Part shown: positions 9,586 through 19,028 of the stretch, in pieces
Layout of the letters: the number at the start of each line of letters is the position of its first letter
How positions within the stretch are numbered: the stretch's first letter is position 1
NCBI GenBank assembly: GCA_934148535.1
Contig: CAKPDF010000002.1
Span: 62,001-126,000 of the forward strand
Direction: 5' to 3'
DNA from: an uncultured Bacilli bacterium
GTDB lineage: Bacteria > Bacillota_I > Bacilli_A > RF39 > UBA660
DNA: 64,000 nt
Notes under the pieces: model-generated
What the model was told of the DNA's origin: nothing
The model's database searches: none
The model's input: only the letters and a program-made list of their open reading frames with translations
Made by a program: the position numbers and the translations under genes

Positions 9586-11685
9586 TTATGGATTACAAAT
9601 ACCAATTTTTAATTTATTATTTTTAATTTTAAGCATAATGCTACCATTTTGATCCGTTCTATATATTTTTGATTTATTTAAAACATCAAGTACATTCTTT
9701 TTAGGATGACCATATCTATTATTTTTCCCTACAGATATTAAACTATACTTAGGTTTAATGTTATCTATAAACCTATTACTTGTTGCTGTATCTGATCCAT
9801 GATGCCCAACCTTAAGAAAATCTATACTACCTAAATTATAAATGTCTAATATATCTTTTTCTCTATTTGTACTTGCATCTCCCATAAAAAGAAATTTATA
9901 ATTATTATAATTAAAATATATTACACTAGAATTATCATTCTCATTATTATAAATTTTAGTATTTAAAAAATTAAATTTATATTTACCAGCACTCAATTTT
10001 TTTATACAAGAATAATATCTAATACCTGCATCATCTAATTTTCTAATTAATTCTTGTTCTAAATCATTATAATCACCACAATTAAAAATAACTTTATCTA
10101 CTTTAAAATTATTAACAAAATTTATTGCCTCGCCCATATGATCATAATCACCATGAGTAAGAATTAATGTATCCAATTTATTTATACCATTACTTTTTAA
10201 ATAAGGAATTATTCTATCTTTTGCTATAGAATACCCTTTATTTTTTATTTTCCATTCTTCATTAGTATAATTAACTATTCCACCAGTATCAATTAAAACA
10301 TTACTACTATTATTAGGTAATTTAACAAAAATAGAATCACCTTGTCCTACATCAATTACTGTAACTTTCAAAGAATTATCAAAATAAATAATATTTTTAT
10401 GTAAAACTAAAACTGTTAAAAATAAATATATATATTTTCTATTAAAAATCATCATTATAATTAAAATATAATAGAAAAATATTAAAAGAAAACTTGGTTT
10501 TACAAACACAAATTTAAACATATCAATATTATTAATAAACAAATTAGACGACTCTAATAAATATATACAAAAAGAAAAAACAGGTTCTAAAAAATTAAAT
10601 ACAAAACACATTATACATAAAGGAAATACAATAATACTAACAAATGGTATATATATTATATTAATAATAATAGATATAAAATTAACTTCATTAAAATAAT
10701 AAATACCAATAGGCAAAGTAATCATAAAACACAAATAAGAAATATATAAACTTCTCAAAAATTTACTAGAAACGCTTGCTATTTTTCTATTAAATATTAC
10801 TATAAATAATGAAATAATATAAGAATATTGAAAAGATATTTGAAAAACAATATAAGGATTTATAATTAAAATGATATCAAAAGTAAACAATACTATATCT
10901 ATCTTCTTTATTTTAAAATTATAGCACTCATTAATAGCATTTAAAATAAACATAATACTAGCCCTTAATATTGAAGGTGAATAATTAGTTAAAAATAAAT
11001 AAAAAATCAAAAATATGCTAGCATATAAATATTTAACACGTTTATTATAAGTAATATTTTTTAAAAGTATAAATAAAATACCTATTAAAACGCCGATATG
11101 CATCCCAGACACTGCAAATAAATGTGATATTCCATTACTTTGATAAATATCTAATATTTCACTATTTACTCCACCTTTATCTCCCAAAAGAAACAGTCTT
11201 AAATAACCAGAACTATCTATATTATCAATTCTTTTAATTATTTTATTTTTAATTAAATAAAAAACATTATTATTTTTACTAACTATTTCAATAGACATAG
11301 CATTTAAAATATAATAAATCCCTTTATATTTTAAATATTTTTGATAATCAAAACCATTAAATATAGTATTAGTACTAGGATTTTTTAACTCACCATAAAT
11401 CTTTATAGTATCCCCTAACTCAAGCTCAGAAACAAATTTTATTTTTTCTTTCTCATTATCAAAATAATAATTAACTATAATATCTTCTTTATCTTTAATT
11501 AACATAGTTAATTTGTTCCCATCTATATTAATTTGCTTAATAATTCCTACTATACTTGTTTCCAAGCCAATATATTTAGTATTTTTAGGAAATAAAATAA
11601 TAAAAATAGAAACAATCAAAATAATAACTAAAGTTAAATATTTAAAAGTATATCTATACTGTAATATAGTCCTTAATTTTTTCAT
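9586..11685 (-). CDS. comEC: Competence DNA-channel protein ComEC/Rec2
   Basis: The inner-membrane channel for uptake of single-stranded DNA in natural transformation, 699 residues. Two N-terminal membrane segments flank the OB-fold region (about 45-130, then NTIFNGFDYQKYL). The competence membrane domain follows (about 190-400, HLFAVSGMHIGVLIGIL). The C terminus is a metallo-beta-lactamase-like nuclease domain with VIDVGQGDS, LIDTGG, LTHGDYDHMGEA, FLFMGDAS and KVGHHGSDTATS. All catalytic motifs are present, so the gene looks active. It overlaps the end of comEA by 32 bases and shares its transcript. Confidence 0.95.
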   Translation of the reverse strand: MKKLRTILQYRYTFKYLTLVIILIVSIFIILFPKNTKYIGLETSIVGIIKQINIDGNKLTMLIKDKEDIIVNYYFDNEKEKIKFVSELELGDTIKIYGELKNPSTNTIFNGFDYQKYLKYKGIYYILNAMSIEIVSKNNNVFYLIKNKIIKRIDNIDSSGYLRLFLLGDKGGVNSEILDIYQSNGISHLFAVSGMHIGVLIGILFILLKNITYNKRVKYLYASIFLIFYLFLTNYSPSILRASIMFILNAINECYNFKIKKIDIVLFTFDIILIINPYIVFQISFQYSYIISLFIVIFNRKIASVSSKFLRSLYISYLCFMITLPIGIYYFNEVNFISIIINIIYIPFVSIIVFPLCIMCFVFNFLEPVFSFCIYLLESSNLFINNIDMFKFVFVKPSFLLIFFYYILIIMMIFNRKYIYLFLTVLVLHKNIIYFDNSLKVTVIDVGQGDSIFVKLPNNSSNVLIDTGGIVNYTNEEWKIKNKGYSIAKDRIIPYLKSNGINKLDTLILTHGDYDHMGEAINFVNNFKVDKVIFNCGDYNDLEQELIRKLDDAGIRYYSCIKKLSAGKYKFNFLNTKIYNNENDNSSVIYFNYNNYKFLFMGDASTNREKDILDIYNLGSIDFLKVGHHGSDTATSNRFIDNIKPKYSLISVGKNNRYGHPKKNVLDVLNKSKIYRTDQNGSIMLKIKNNKLKIGICNP

Positions 11686-12256
11686 ATAAAGCTTGTCCTA
11701 TTCCTGATACTTTAGTTATATCCTCAATTTCGTTAAAATTACCATTTTCTTCGCGATAAGAAATTATACTCTTAGCCTTAGATTCCCCTATTCCTGATAA
11801 TGTCATTAATTGTTCTAAAGATGCTGTATTAATATTTATTAAGTCAGATAAATTAGTACTATTCATGCCATAGTTATTACCACTATTATCATTTACAGAA
11901 TTAATATTTATAACCATTTCATCTTCAATTATTTTAGCAAGATTAATATTTGAAGTATCACTATCACTAGTTAATCCACCAGCAAGTTCTATAACATCTT
12001 TAACTCTAGATCCTTTAACCAATTTATATACCCCTGGATTTTTTATACATCCTTTTATATCAACATAATAATATTCATCATCTAAATATTCTTCTTTAGA
12101 TGTATCTAAATTTTCATCATCTTCTATTTCTACTTTATTACTGCTAATTATAATTAACTTTATAACAATTAATAATAATATAATTACTATAGGTATAATT
12201 ACTATAATATATTTTTTATTGGTTCTTACAAATATTCTAATTTTTTTTAACATCAA
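11654..12256 (-). CDS. comEA: Competence DNA receptor ComEA
   Basis: A membrane-anchored double-stranded DNA-binding protein, 200 residues. One N-terminal membrane segment (about 15-38, YIIVIIPIVIILLLIVIKLI) is followed by an acidic spacer, a SLBB domain (VDIKGCIKNPGVYKL, about 68-120) and a helix-hairpin-helix pair (ININTASLEQLMTLSGIG, then VSGIGQALYEKI) that binds DNA. Start ATG at 12256 is eight bases after GGAGG. Its leader is duplicated upstream of the nuclease gene at 13250. It forms an operon with comEC. Confidence 0.93.
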   Translation of the reverse strand: MMLKKIRIFVRTNKKYIIVIIPIVIILLLIVIKLIIISSNKVEIEDDENLDTSKEEYLDDEYYYVDIKGCIKNPGVYKLVKGSRVKDVIELAGGLTSDSDTSNINLAKIIEDEMVININSVNDNSGNNYGMNSTNLSDLININTASLEQLMTLSGIGESKAKSIISYREENGNFNEIEDITKVSGIGQALYEKIKDYITV

Positions 12257-12310
12257 AAATACCTCCTCAATATTATTATTCTACATAAAAACTAAAAATC
12301 CTTTTAAATA
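12257..12310. repeat. Direct repeat copy A (comEA leader) flanking the nuclease cassette
   Basis: 54 bp, 53 of them identical to 13283-13336, offset 1026 bp. It contains the GGAGG site and -10-like region that serve comEA, making this the functional copy. Similarity continues imperfectly into the adjacent terminator stems (CGCTAT/AGCGAT). Confidence 0.85.
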
Positions 12311-12348
12311 TAAAAAAAATCGCTATAGATAATATAAATCTAAGCGAT
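12311..12348 (-). terminator. Intrinsic terminator downstream of the YhcG-type nuclease gene
   Basis: On the minus strand ATCGCT and AGCGAT (12348-12319) pair across an 18-base AT-rich loop and are followed by a T8 tract. It ends the nuclease transcript just before the comEA leader. Confidence 0.75.
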
Positions 12349-12365
12349 ACTTCTAATTTAATAAA

Positions 12366-13250
12366 TTAAATTAATTCATATTCTCTAGAAATAATTCTAT
12401 TATCACTGCAATAGTCTATAACATATTGATTGTTTATTTTACAAATAATAATGCCTACAGTCTTATTATCATCTATGCCTTTGACGTTTTTATTAATATA
12501 GTTCATATAATTTTGAATTTGACCTGTATGATTATAGTTTAATTTTGTTATTTTTAGTTCTATTACTACATAACATTTAAATTTTATATTATAAAATAGT
12601 AGATCCATATAATTGTAAGTATTACCAATTTTTATTTTATATTCATTAGCAACAAAACAAAATCCATCACCTAACTCTTTCATAAACGATGTTAAATCTT
12701 CTAATATTAATTTCTGTAATATTTTTTCAGATATATTTTTAATATTTAAACTGTTTTTAATTAATATTGGATTTTTTACAAAATCTACAACTTCTCTTTT
12801 GTTATTATTAATTAGTTTAGTTTTAGTTTCATTATCTAATCTTTCATATTCATTAGATTTTATCCTGTCTCTTAATTTCCTTATTGATAAATTTTGCTCC
12901 TCTGTTATTTTTATATAATACTTTACCTTATTTATATCATCATATGGTAACAATTCAACATAATGTCCATAAGATAATTGTTGCGACACTGTCGCAAGTT
13001 TCTCTAGCAAAAGAAATAATTTTCTCATTCTAGTCAAAGAAGTAAATGTATAACCTTTTCCTAATTCAATTGTTAATCTTTTAGAATATTCTTTTATTAT
13101 TCCTTCTCCATAATGCTTACCTGCTTCACTTAAAATTTTGCCTACATTATAGTACGTATTTAGATCACTTCTATTAACCAAATAATTTTTAACTTTCTTA
13201 TTAATTTCATTGTTTATTAATTCATTTTTAATCTCATTATAATAATTCAT
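12366..13250 (-). CDS. YhcG/DUF1016-type PD-(D/E)XK nuclease
   Basis: A protein of 294 residues, somewhat shorter than many YhcG members (340 or more). The N-terminal half is the DUF1016 helical domain (YYNVGKILSE, HYGEGIIKEYSKRL, FTSLTRMRKLF). The C-terminal half is the nuclease core with YMDLLFYN (Asp) and CYVVIELKITK (E-x-K), then GQIQNYMNYIN. Relatives are linked to mobile DNA and to DNA-break or defence functions. No better start exists upstream and the binding site is weak (AAAGAAAT). It is bracketed by direct repeats, so it looks inserted between the upstream surface protein and comEA. Confidence 0.85.
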   Translation of the reverse strand: MNYYNEIKNELINNEINKKVKNYLVNRSDLNTYYNVGKILSEAGKHYGEGIIKEYSKRLTIELGKGYTFTSLTRMRKLFLLLEKLATVSQQLSYGHYVELLPYDDINKVKYYIKITEEQNLSIRKLRDRIKSNEYERLDNETKTKLINNNKREVVDFVKNPILIKNSLNIKNISEKILQKLILEDLTSFMKELGDGFCFVANEYKIKIGNTYNYMDLLFYNIKFKCYVVIELKITKLNYNHTGQIQNYMNYINKNVKGIDDNKTVGIIICKINNQYVIDYCSDNRIISREYELI

Positions 13251-13282
13251 ATTTCTTTTTTTACTAAGTTGTAATTACTAGT

Positions 13283-13336
13283 AAATACCTCCTCAATATT
13301 ATTATTCTACATAAAAATTAAAAATCCTTTTAAATA
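13283..13336. repeat. Direct repeat copy B (relic comEA leader) upstream of the nuclease gene
   Basis: A copy of 12257-12310 with one mismatch. It includes GGAGG, but that site lies about 40 bases before the nuclease ATG, too far to serve it. It therefore looks like a displaced comEA leader left behind by insertion of the cassette. Confidence 0.85.
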
Positions 13337-13362
13337 AAAAAATACCGCTATCAAAGCGATAT
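13336..13362 (-). terminator. Intrinsic terminator downstream of the surface protein gene
   Basis: On the minus strand ATATCGC and GCGGTAT (13362-13342) form a seven-pair stem followed by TTTTTTT. It begins six bases beyond the stop codon at 13368. Confidence 0.8.
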
Positions 13363-13367
13363 TTTAA

Positions 13368-14915
13368 TTAATATAATATATTTCTAAATCCATAATTACT
13401 ACTAGTATTACTAATATTAAATAATTTATTTCTATAAATAACATCTGAATAGCTATCTAAAGTACTTCCTACTTCAGTAGTAGCACTACCAAGTAAATTA
13501 CCATCATATAAAACCATTTCGTCAAAATCATCATCAATATTATATACTGAATATATATTTTTATCAGTATTATCCTTATAACTACCATATTTACTATATG
13601 ATAAATAAACTACTGTTCCCCATTCCAAATTAGACAATAACTCTATCTTTTTATCCTTAACCCCATAATCTAATATTTTTAGAGAAGTATTGAGAGCAGA
13701 TTCTCTTGTATAATTTATTAAATAATTATCATTTTCCTTTATAAGAGGGTTATTATCTGTACCACTTACTTTATACTTAGAAATCCAAAAACCTTTAATA
13801 TCTTTATTAATAAATAAAGGATGAGTAACGTATTCATCATTGTTACCAATGCATTTATCTTTAGTACAAGTTATCTCTCCAGAATTACTCTTAGCATTTT
13901 CAAATACAATATCTATTCCATTATTATATAGAATATTTCTACTTTCTTCACTATCTATATTCCATACTTTATATTTATATCTAGGAATCCAAACATAAAA
14001 TGCTACTATATCATCTGTATCTACTACAGTACCTAAAACTTTATCTTTATATTTATTATAATCTTTTACAATAACAGCATTAGCCCATCTCTTTTCATTA
14101 TAATTATACCAATAATATTTACTATTACTATTATTTTTATCTGCTATATTCCAAGTAGAAGTATTATTATCATAATATACCGCTATCATACCATCACTAA
14201 TACTAGGTTTATTAGCCCCACTATTATCTATATTATTAATACAAGTGCTAGTATCTATTGTATCAGATTTTTTTCTTTCTAACTTACTTTTACTACCTGT
14301 ATATAGTTCTACTTCTATTTTACCTGAAATACTTTTATTAAGCAAATTACTTTGATCTTCATTATTTTGACATTTTTTTATATCATCTTCTTGGCAAGAA
14401 TCAGATAGCCACATCCTAAATTCATAATCATCTGAAACAGTACTATAATCCTTCAAATCTTGTTGAATATCAGTAAGAACTAGTCTTCCTTTATTAATAG
14501 TATCAAAAGATGGTGAAAAATTACCAGTATTAATAATATTACCATTTTTTATAAGTTCCCACTTTAAATATTTACTTAATAAATCACAATCTACTTGTAA
14601 ATTATTCAAAGCAATATCATAAATAATATTATTTACAACATTTTCTTTACTTCCTCTTACTTTAAATTTGATAGTAAGTACATTATCATTATTAGTATAG
14701 ATATCTTTGTCATTAATAGGTATTAATTTTATAGAATCACTATCAACACTAGTATCACCATAGATATCTTCATCAATTCCTATTTTTTCTGTCTTAACAT
14801 TAAAACTATTAGAGTAACTATATGCAGCATAAGTTATACCAATAACAATCAATATTATTAAAGCAAATTCTAATACTATAACAAAAGCATTTTGCTTTTT
14901 TAATTTATCTATCAT
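13368..14915 (-). CDS. Membrane-anchored surface protein of unknown function
   Basis: A protein of 515 residues. The first 40 residues hold one hydrophobic segment (FVIVLEFALIILIVIGITYAAYS) like the anchor of small secreted structural proteins. Residues 45-210 look like a beta-sandwich. The C-terminal half contains FYVWIPRYKYKVWN, GFWISKYKVSG, SNLEWGTVVYLSYSKYG and SSNYGFRNILY, a set I associate with an uncharacterised surface and phage-tail-associated domain of Firmicutes. The start follows AGGAGTG. It is a single gene with its own terminator. The function is not known. Confidence 0.7.
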   Translation of the reverse strand: MIDKLKKQNAFVIVLEFALIILIVIGITYAAYSYSNSFNVKTEKIGIDEDIYGDTSVDSDSIKLIPINDKDIYTNNDNVLTIKFKVRGSKENVVNNIIYDIALNNLQVDCDLLSKYLKWELIKNGNIINTGNFSPSFDTINKGRLVLTDIQQDLKDYSTVSDDYEFRMWLSDSCQEDDIKKCQNNEDQSNLLNKSISGKIEVELYTGSKSKLERKKSDTIDTSTCINNIDNSGANKPSISDGMIAVYYDNNTSTWNIADKNNSNSKYYWYNYNEKRWANAVIVKDYNKYKDKVLGTVVDTDDIVAFYVWIPRYKYKVWNIDSEESRNILYNNGIDIVFENAKSNSGEITCTKDKCIGNNDEYVTHPLFINKDIKGFWISKYKVSGTDNNPLIKENDNYLINYTRESALNTSLKILDYGVKDKKIELLSNLEWGTVVYLSYSKYGSYKDNTDKNIYSVYNIDDDFDEMVLYDGNLLGSATTEVGSTLDSYSDVIYRNKLFNISNTSSNYGFRNILY

Positions 14916-14979
14916 AATAACACTCCTATTCTAACTAATAAAATGATACCACAAAATTATATAATTATCAATTTATTTA

Positions 14980-15005
14980 AAAAAATAATTCTTAAAATTA
15001 AGAAC
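14980..15005 (-). terminator. Intrinsic terminator downstream of xseB
   Basis: On the minus strand GTTCTTAA and TTAAGAAT pair around a two-base turn (15005-14988), then TATTTTTTTAAAT. The stem starts at the last base of the xseB stop codon and ends the nusB-xseA-xseB operon. Confidence 0.6.
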
Positions 15006-15235
15006 TATTTTTCTCCATCGACACTAAAATCTTCTAACTTGCCATTATCATTTAATATTTTATTTACTGTCTCTGTTACTTCATTTAATTTGTCAGAGCA
15101 TTCTTTAGATAACTCCATAGCGCGACTATATTTTTTTATCGCATCATCCAAATTAACATTACCGTTTTCTAACTCTGTAACAATTGTTTCTAATTCCTTT
15201 ATTTTTTCTTCAAAAGTTAATTCTTTCTTTTCCAT
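15005..15235 (-). CDS. xseB: Exodeoxyribonuclease VII small subunit
   Basis: 76 residues, mostly two helices: FEEKIKELETIVTELENGNVNLDDAIKKYSRAMELSKECSDKLNEV is the standard XseB signature. It forms multimers on XseA to make the single-strand-specific exonuclease VII. ATG at 15235 is preferred over the GTG at 15244, because AAGGTG at the end of xseA lies about nine bases before it. The start is one base past the xseA stop, so the two are translationally coupled. Confidence 0.92.
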   Translation of the reverse strand: MEKKELTFEEKIKELETIVTELENGNVNLDDAIKKYSRAMELSKECSDKLNEVTETVNKILNDNGKLEDFSVDGEK

Positions 15236-15236
15236 A

Positions 15237-16637
15237 CTATTCACACACCTTTACAACTTTAGTTTCTACTTTTCCATCTTTAAATTCTACTAACATTGTA
15301 TCATTTTCTTTTATTTCTTTAATAGAAGATACAACATTATCTTTAATTCTTGTAATTGTATATCCCCTTTTTAATGTTTCCATAGGGTTTAATAAAACTA
15401 CTCTAGAAGTTAAATTATTTAATTTATCTATATATTTTTGATATAGCAAACTTGGATTATTTAATATATAATGATTAGATAAATTAAATAGATTAATCTT
15501 ATTATCACTTATTATTTTTAATATAGCTTGATCTAAAGATTTTATAATATACGATAAATTATCCTTTTTATTATCATACATTATACTTGGATTGTTAAGA
15601 ACATAACTATTAGACAAAGTAAAAACTTTAACTTTATAATTTTCTATTATTTTCATTATATTATCATTAATTTTATCTATAATTAAATCTAAGGTTTGTT
15701 CTTTAGTTTCATATATATAATTAGGATTTTTTAATACATAACTAGTACTTAACTTATCTAATTTTAATTTATTAGAACTAATTATATTATCAACAGCATT
15801 AAAACTTCTTACTTTAGAATTTTCTAAATAATCAATTATATTTTTAATATCAGGAACTGCTAACTCTGCTGCTGCCGTTGGAGTTGGAGCTCTTAAATCC
15901 GCCACAAAATCACTAATAGTAAAATCTATTTCATGACCAACAGCACTAATTACTGGAACTTTAGAATTATATATTGCTCTAGCCACCACTTCTTCATTAA
16001 ATGGCCATAAATCTTCAATAGAGCCACCACCTCTTCCAACAATCAAAGTATCAATATCATATGTATTAGCAAGTTCAATTTTTTTTACTATATCATCTTT
16101 AGCATTATCACCTTGTACTAAAGAAGGAAATAAAATTGTTTCACATATAGGATATCTTCTTTTAATAGTAGTAATTATATCTCTTATAGCAGCACCTGTA
16201 GAAGCGGTTACAATTCCAATTTTCTTAGGCATTTTAACAATTCTTCTTTTATGGGACTTATCAAATAATCCTTCACTAGCTAATTTCTTTTTTAATTGTT
16301 CAAATGCAACATAAAGATTACCAACACCATCTTCTAGCATATTAGACACATATATTTGATAGCCACCAGTTGGTTCATATACACTAACTTTTCCGGTTAC
16401 TAATACTTTCATTCCATCAGTAGGAATAAATTTTAAATTCTTAGTACTAGTTGCAAACATAACAGCGTTAATTCTACTACCTTCATCTTTTAAAGTAAAA
16501 TAATAATGGCCCCTAGTATGAGCCTTAAAATTAGATATTTCACCTTTTAAATATACCACTTTTAAATTATTATCTTCATCAAACTTATATTTTAAATATC
16601 TGCTTAATTGTGTAATAGTTAAATATTGTTCCTTCAT
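15237..16637 (-). CDS. xseA: Exodeoxyribonuclease VII large subunit
   Basis: 466 residues. N-terminal OB fold (LTITQLSRYLKYKFDEDNNLKVVYLKGEISNFK, then GHYYFTLKDEGSRINAVMF), then the catalytic domain with GIVTASTGAAIRDI, LFPSLVQG, DTLIVGRGGGSIEDLWPFNEE and ISAVGHEIDFTISDFVADLRAPTPTAAAEL. The C-terminal half is a coiled coil in which NPSxxY-like motifs recur three times, then the ending LKRGYTI. It degrades single-stranded DNA to oligonucleotides in repair and recombination. Central gene of nusB-xseA-xseB. Confidence 0.96.
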   Translation of the reverse strand: MKEQYLTITQLSRYLKYKFDEDNNLKVVYLKGEISNFKAHTRGHYYFTLKDEGSRINAVMFATSTKNLKFIPTDGMKVLVTGKVSVYEPTGGYQIYVSNMLEDGVGNLYVAFEQLKKKLASEGLFDKSHKRRIVKMPKKIGIVTASTGAAIRDIITTIKRRYPICETILFPSLVQGDNAKDDIVKKIELANTYDIDTLIVGRGGGSIEDLWPFNEEVVARAIYNSKVPVISAVGHEIDFTISDFVADLRAPTPTAAAELAVPDIKNIIDYLENSKVRSFNAVDNIISSNKLKLDKLSTSYVLKNPNYIYETKEQTLDLIIDKINDNIMKIIENYKVKVFTLSNSYVLNNPSIMYDNKKDNLSYIIKSLDQAILKIISDNKINLFNLSNHYILNNPSLLYQKYIDKLNNLTSRVVLLNPMETLKRGYTITRIKDNVVSSIKEIKENDTMLVEFKDGKVETKVVKVCE

Positions 16638-16648
16638 AAATACCTCTA

Positions 16649-17056
16649 TTATTTATCATCATTCATATGATATATTTTATCCAATACCCCATTAATCATT
16701 TTTACAATCTTTTCATCACAGTATTCTTTACTAATATTTATTGCTTCATCTATAGCAACTTTTCCATCAATATCTGTATATAATAATTCATATATAGCAA
16801 TTCTAATAATTGCCTGATCAGTTAATCCTAATCTTCTTAACTCCCAGTTATCTAAATATTTATTAGCAAAATTATCTATATCACTTTTATTATCAATAAC
16901 ACCATGTACTAATTCTAATACAAAGTTATCAATACTATCTAAATTTTCTTTGATAACTTCATCAAAGTTATAATCAATCTTATTCTTTTCGTATAAAAAT
17001 ATTTGATACAATATAGTCATTGCTTTTTTTCTAGCATCTGTTCTACTTAAACTCAT
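16649..17056 (-). CDS. nusB: Transcription antitermination factor NusB
   Basis: 135 residues, all-helical. LSRTDARKKAMTILYQIFLYE at the N terminus, then NWELRRLGLTDQAIIRIAIYELLY and VAIDEAINISKEYCDEKIVKMINGVLDKI are the conserved NusB core. It binds boxA RNA with S10 (NusE) in rRNA antitermination. First gene of the operon with xseA and xseB, the arrangement seen in many Bacilli. Confidence 0.95.
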   Translation of the reverse strand: MSLSRTDARKKAMTILYQIFLYEKNKIDYNFDEVIKENLDSIDNFVLELVHGVIDNKSDIDNFANKYLDNWELRRLGLTDQAIIRIAIYELLYTDIDGKVAIDEAINISKEYCDEKIVKMINGVLDKIYHMNDDK

Positions 17057-17202
17057 TTCTCATCACCAGTATTAATGATATCATATTTTTAAAATAAAAG
17101 AAAGTAAGAATATTAAATTTATGTATAATTATTAAACAATCACAATATATCTATATCTAACTCTATATAATTTTAAATAAAAAAATAGATAAAATTAAAA
17201 TT

Positions 17203-17228
17203 GGTTCTTCCGAAAGTTTGAGTATGAA
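17203..17228 (+). repeat. Left terminal inverted repeat of the IS
   Basis: Begins GGTTCTTCCGAAAGTTTG and ends GTATGAA. It pairs with 18941-18966 with mismatches at positions 2, 8 and 19. The host target repeat TTAAAATT lies immediately outside, at 17195-17202. Confidence 0.93.
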
Positions 17229-17310
17229 CTGAAAAAATAGGTTAAAATGTGATTTAACATTTTTATCTGTTTTTGTGCTACAATCTTATTATAGTAAGAA
17301 GATAGATATA

Positions 17311-18909
17311 ATGTTAGATAAATTGTTATTTGGTAAAAATTATCCTATTTATAAAGTTTAAAAAAATAGTAATAAAATTATTCTATATATAAAATCTAAA
17401 CTTCATCAATGTGAATGTCCTCATTGTCATCAAATAAGTAATTCTTATCATTCAACATATATAAGAAAAATACAAGATACTCCAATTCATAATACTGAAA
17501 TTTAATTATAGGTTAGTGCTTATAAATATAATTGTTTAAATTCTGAATGTAATTGTAAAATTTTTCGTTGAAACTTTACCATTTGCTAAATATTCACAAG
17601 TTAAAACAGATGCATTAATTTTATTTATTTTAGGTGTTTAAATTTTTTAAGTAATTCCGGCGCTAGTTTAATTCTATCTTTAAGCAGTGTTAAAGTAAGT
17701 TCAGATACTATCAAAAATATTTATGATAATATTAAAATTATCGATAATCATGATATTGAAGAAATAGGCATTGATGATGTTAACACTAGAAAAGGTATGA
17801 AATATGCAACTGCTATTTATAATTTAAAAACTCATCGGCTTATTGCTCTTTTAGAAGGAAGAGATTCTAAAACTTTAGAAGATTGGCTAAATAATCATAA
17901 AAAAGTAAAATTGGTAGCAAAAGATAAAGCCAGCGCTTATGCGTCGGCGATAAATAAAATTTTACCTGAATGTGCACAAGTTGCCGATAAATATCATTTG
18001 TTAGAAAATTTATTAGAAAAATTAAAAGATATATTTAAAAAGATATTCCAGATGAAATATTTATTCAAAATAGAAAGATATTGGATACATCACCAAAGAA
18101 AGTAAAAGATTTGTTTGTTGAAGAAGAAGTATTGCAAAAATTAAATTATGATAATTCTATTCATGTAGATGAAAAAAATAGTCCCATTAAATTCGATAAT
18201 AAAAGTAGATATTTAAACTCTAAGCAATATAAAGAAGATAAAGATAATAAACTAAAAAAGAAAAACAAAGTTAGATGATTATGATAATATTATTTATAAA
18301 ATGTTAAAAGATGAGCATGATTATAAGACTATATATGTATATGTACATTGCAAAAGATATGATGGTGGCGATAGTGCATTGGACCATCATATATATTCAA
18401 TTAGTAAAAATAATTTCTCTGAATGTTATCCCAAAGCAATGAAATTTATTAAAAAGATTTATCCTAAAGATGTAATTATAATAACTAGAAGTCAATTATT
18501 AAAATATATTCTAACAGTTAATTCCAAAACTAAGAAAGATAATAAGATTAAAGAAAATATAAAATTAATCAAACAAAAATATCCACTTGTTGCTGCTGTT
18601 AAACAAGTATTCAATGATTTTCATTCTGTAATAATGAGTGATACTCCAGAATTGATAGATCAATTTATAGATATATATGAAGATACAGAACTTAGTGATT
18701 TTTGTCATAGTATTAAAAAAGATATTGCATCCGTTAAAAACGCAATATCTTATAATATAAGTTCAGGTTTTGTTGAAGACAACAACAACAAATTTAAACT
18801 TATCAAGAGAATTGTATATGGAAAATCTAAATTAGTCAACATTTTTCGAAAATGTTATGTTGCATTTTCGGCAACAAAAGAAGAATTTACATTATCTGAA
18901 TTGTTATAA
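17311..18909 (+). pseudogene. ISL3-family transposase, degraded
   Basis: The reading starts MLDKLLFGKNYPIY at 17311 and meets a stop within 20 codons, then more stops and frame changes. Recognisable blocks remain: the zinc-finger-like C-x2-C (CECPHCH) and CLNSEC, the first Asp region IGIDDVNTRKGMKYATAIYNL, the second Asp region AKDKASAYASAI with ADKYHLLENL, and the C-terminal Glu region VEDNNNKFKLIKRIVYG followed by FRKCYV. These are the DDE signatures of ISL3 transposases. The longest surviving frames are 17797-18105 and 18301-18909. Confidence 0.9.
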
Positions 18910-18940
18910 AAACAGGAATAAATCCTGTTTCTATAATTGC

Positions 18941-18966
18941 TTCATACCCAAACTTTCGAAAGAATC
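18941..18966 (-). repeat. Right terminal inverted repeat of the IS
   Basis: Reads CCCAAACTTTCGAAAGAATC at its outer end. It is complementary to 17203-17228. The second target repeat TTAAAATT follows at 18967-18974. A short hairpin (AACAGG, CCTGTT near 18910-18930) just inside may terminate transposase transcription. Confidence 0.93.
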
Positions 18967-19028
18967 TTAAAATTTACCTATTTCTATTTAAATTAATTTC
19001 TTATCTCATCATTCTTACATTCAATTAA

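Larger units (their letters stand above)
17203..18966 (+). mobile_element. ISL3-family insertion sequence, decayed, with intact ends
   Basis: The element of 1764 bp is bounded by 26-bp terminal inverted repeats (17203-17228 and 18941-18966, 23 of 26 matching, shared core CGAAAGTTTG). Both sides carry the perfect 8-bp direct repeat TTAAAATT (17195-17202 and 18967-18974), the target duplication expected for ISL3. The transposase inside is broken by several stops and frame changes, so the copy cannot move by itself but might still be mobilised in trans. It sits between nusB and the sortase operon. Confidence 0.93.
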
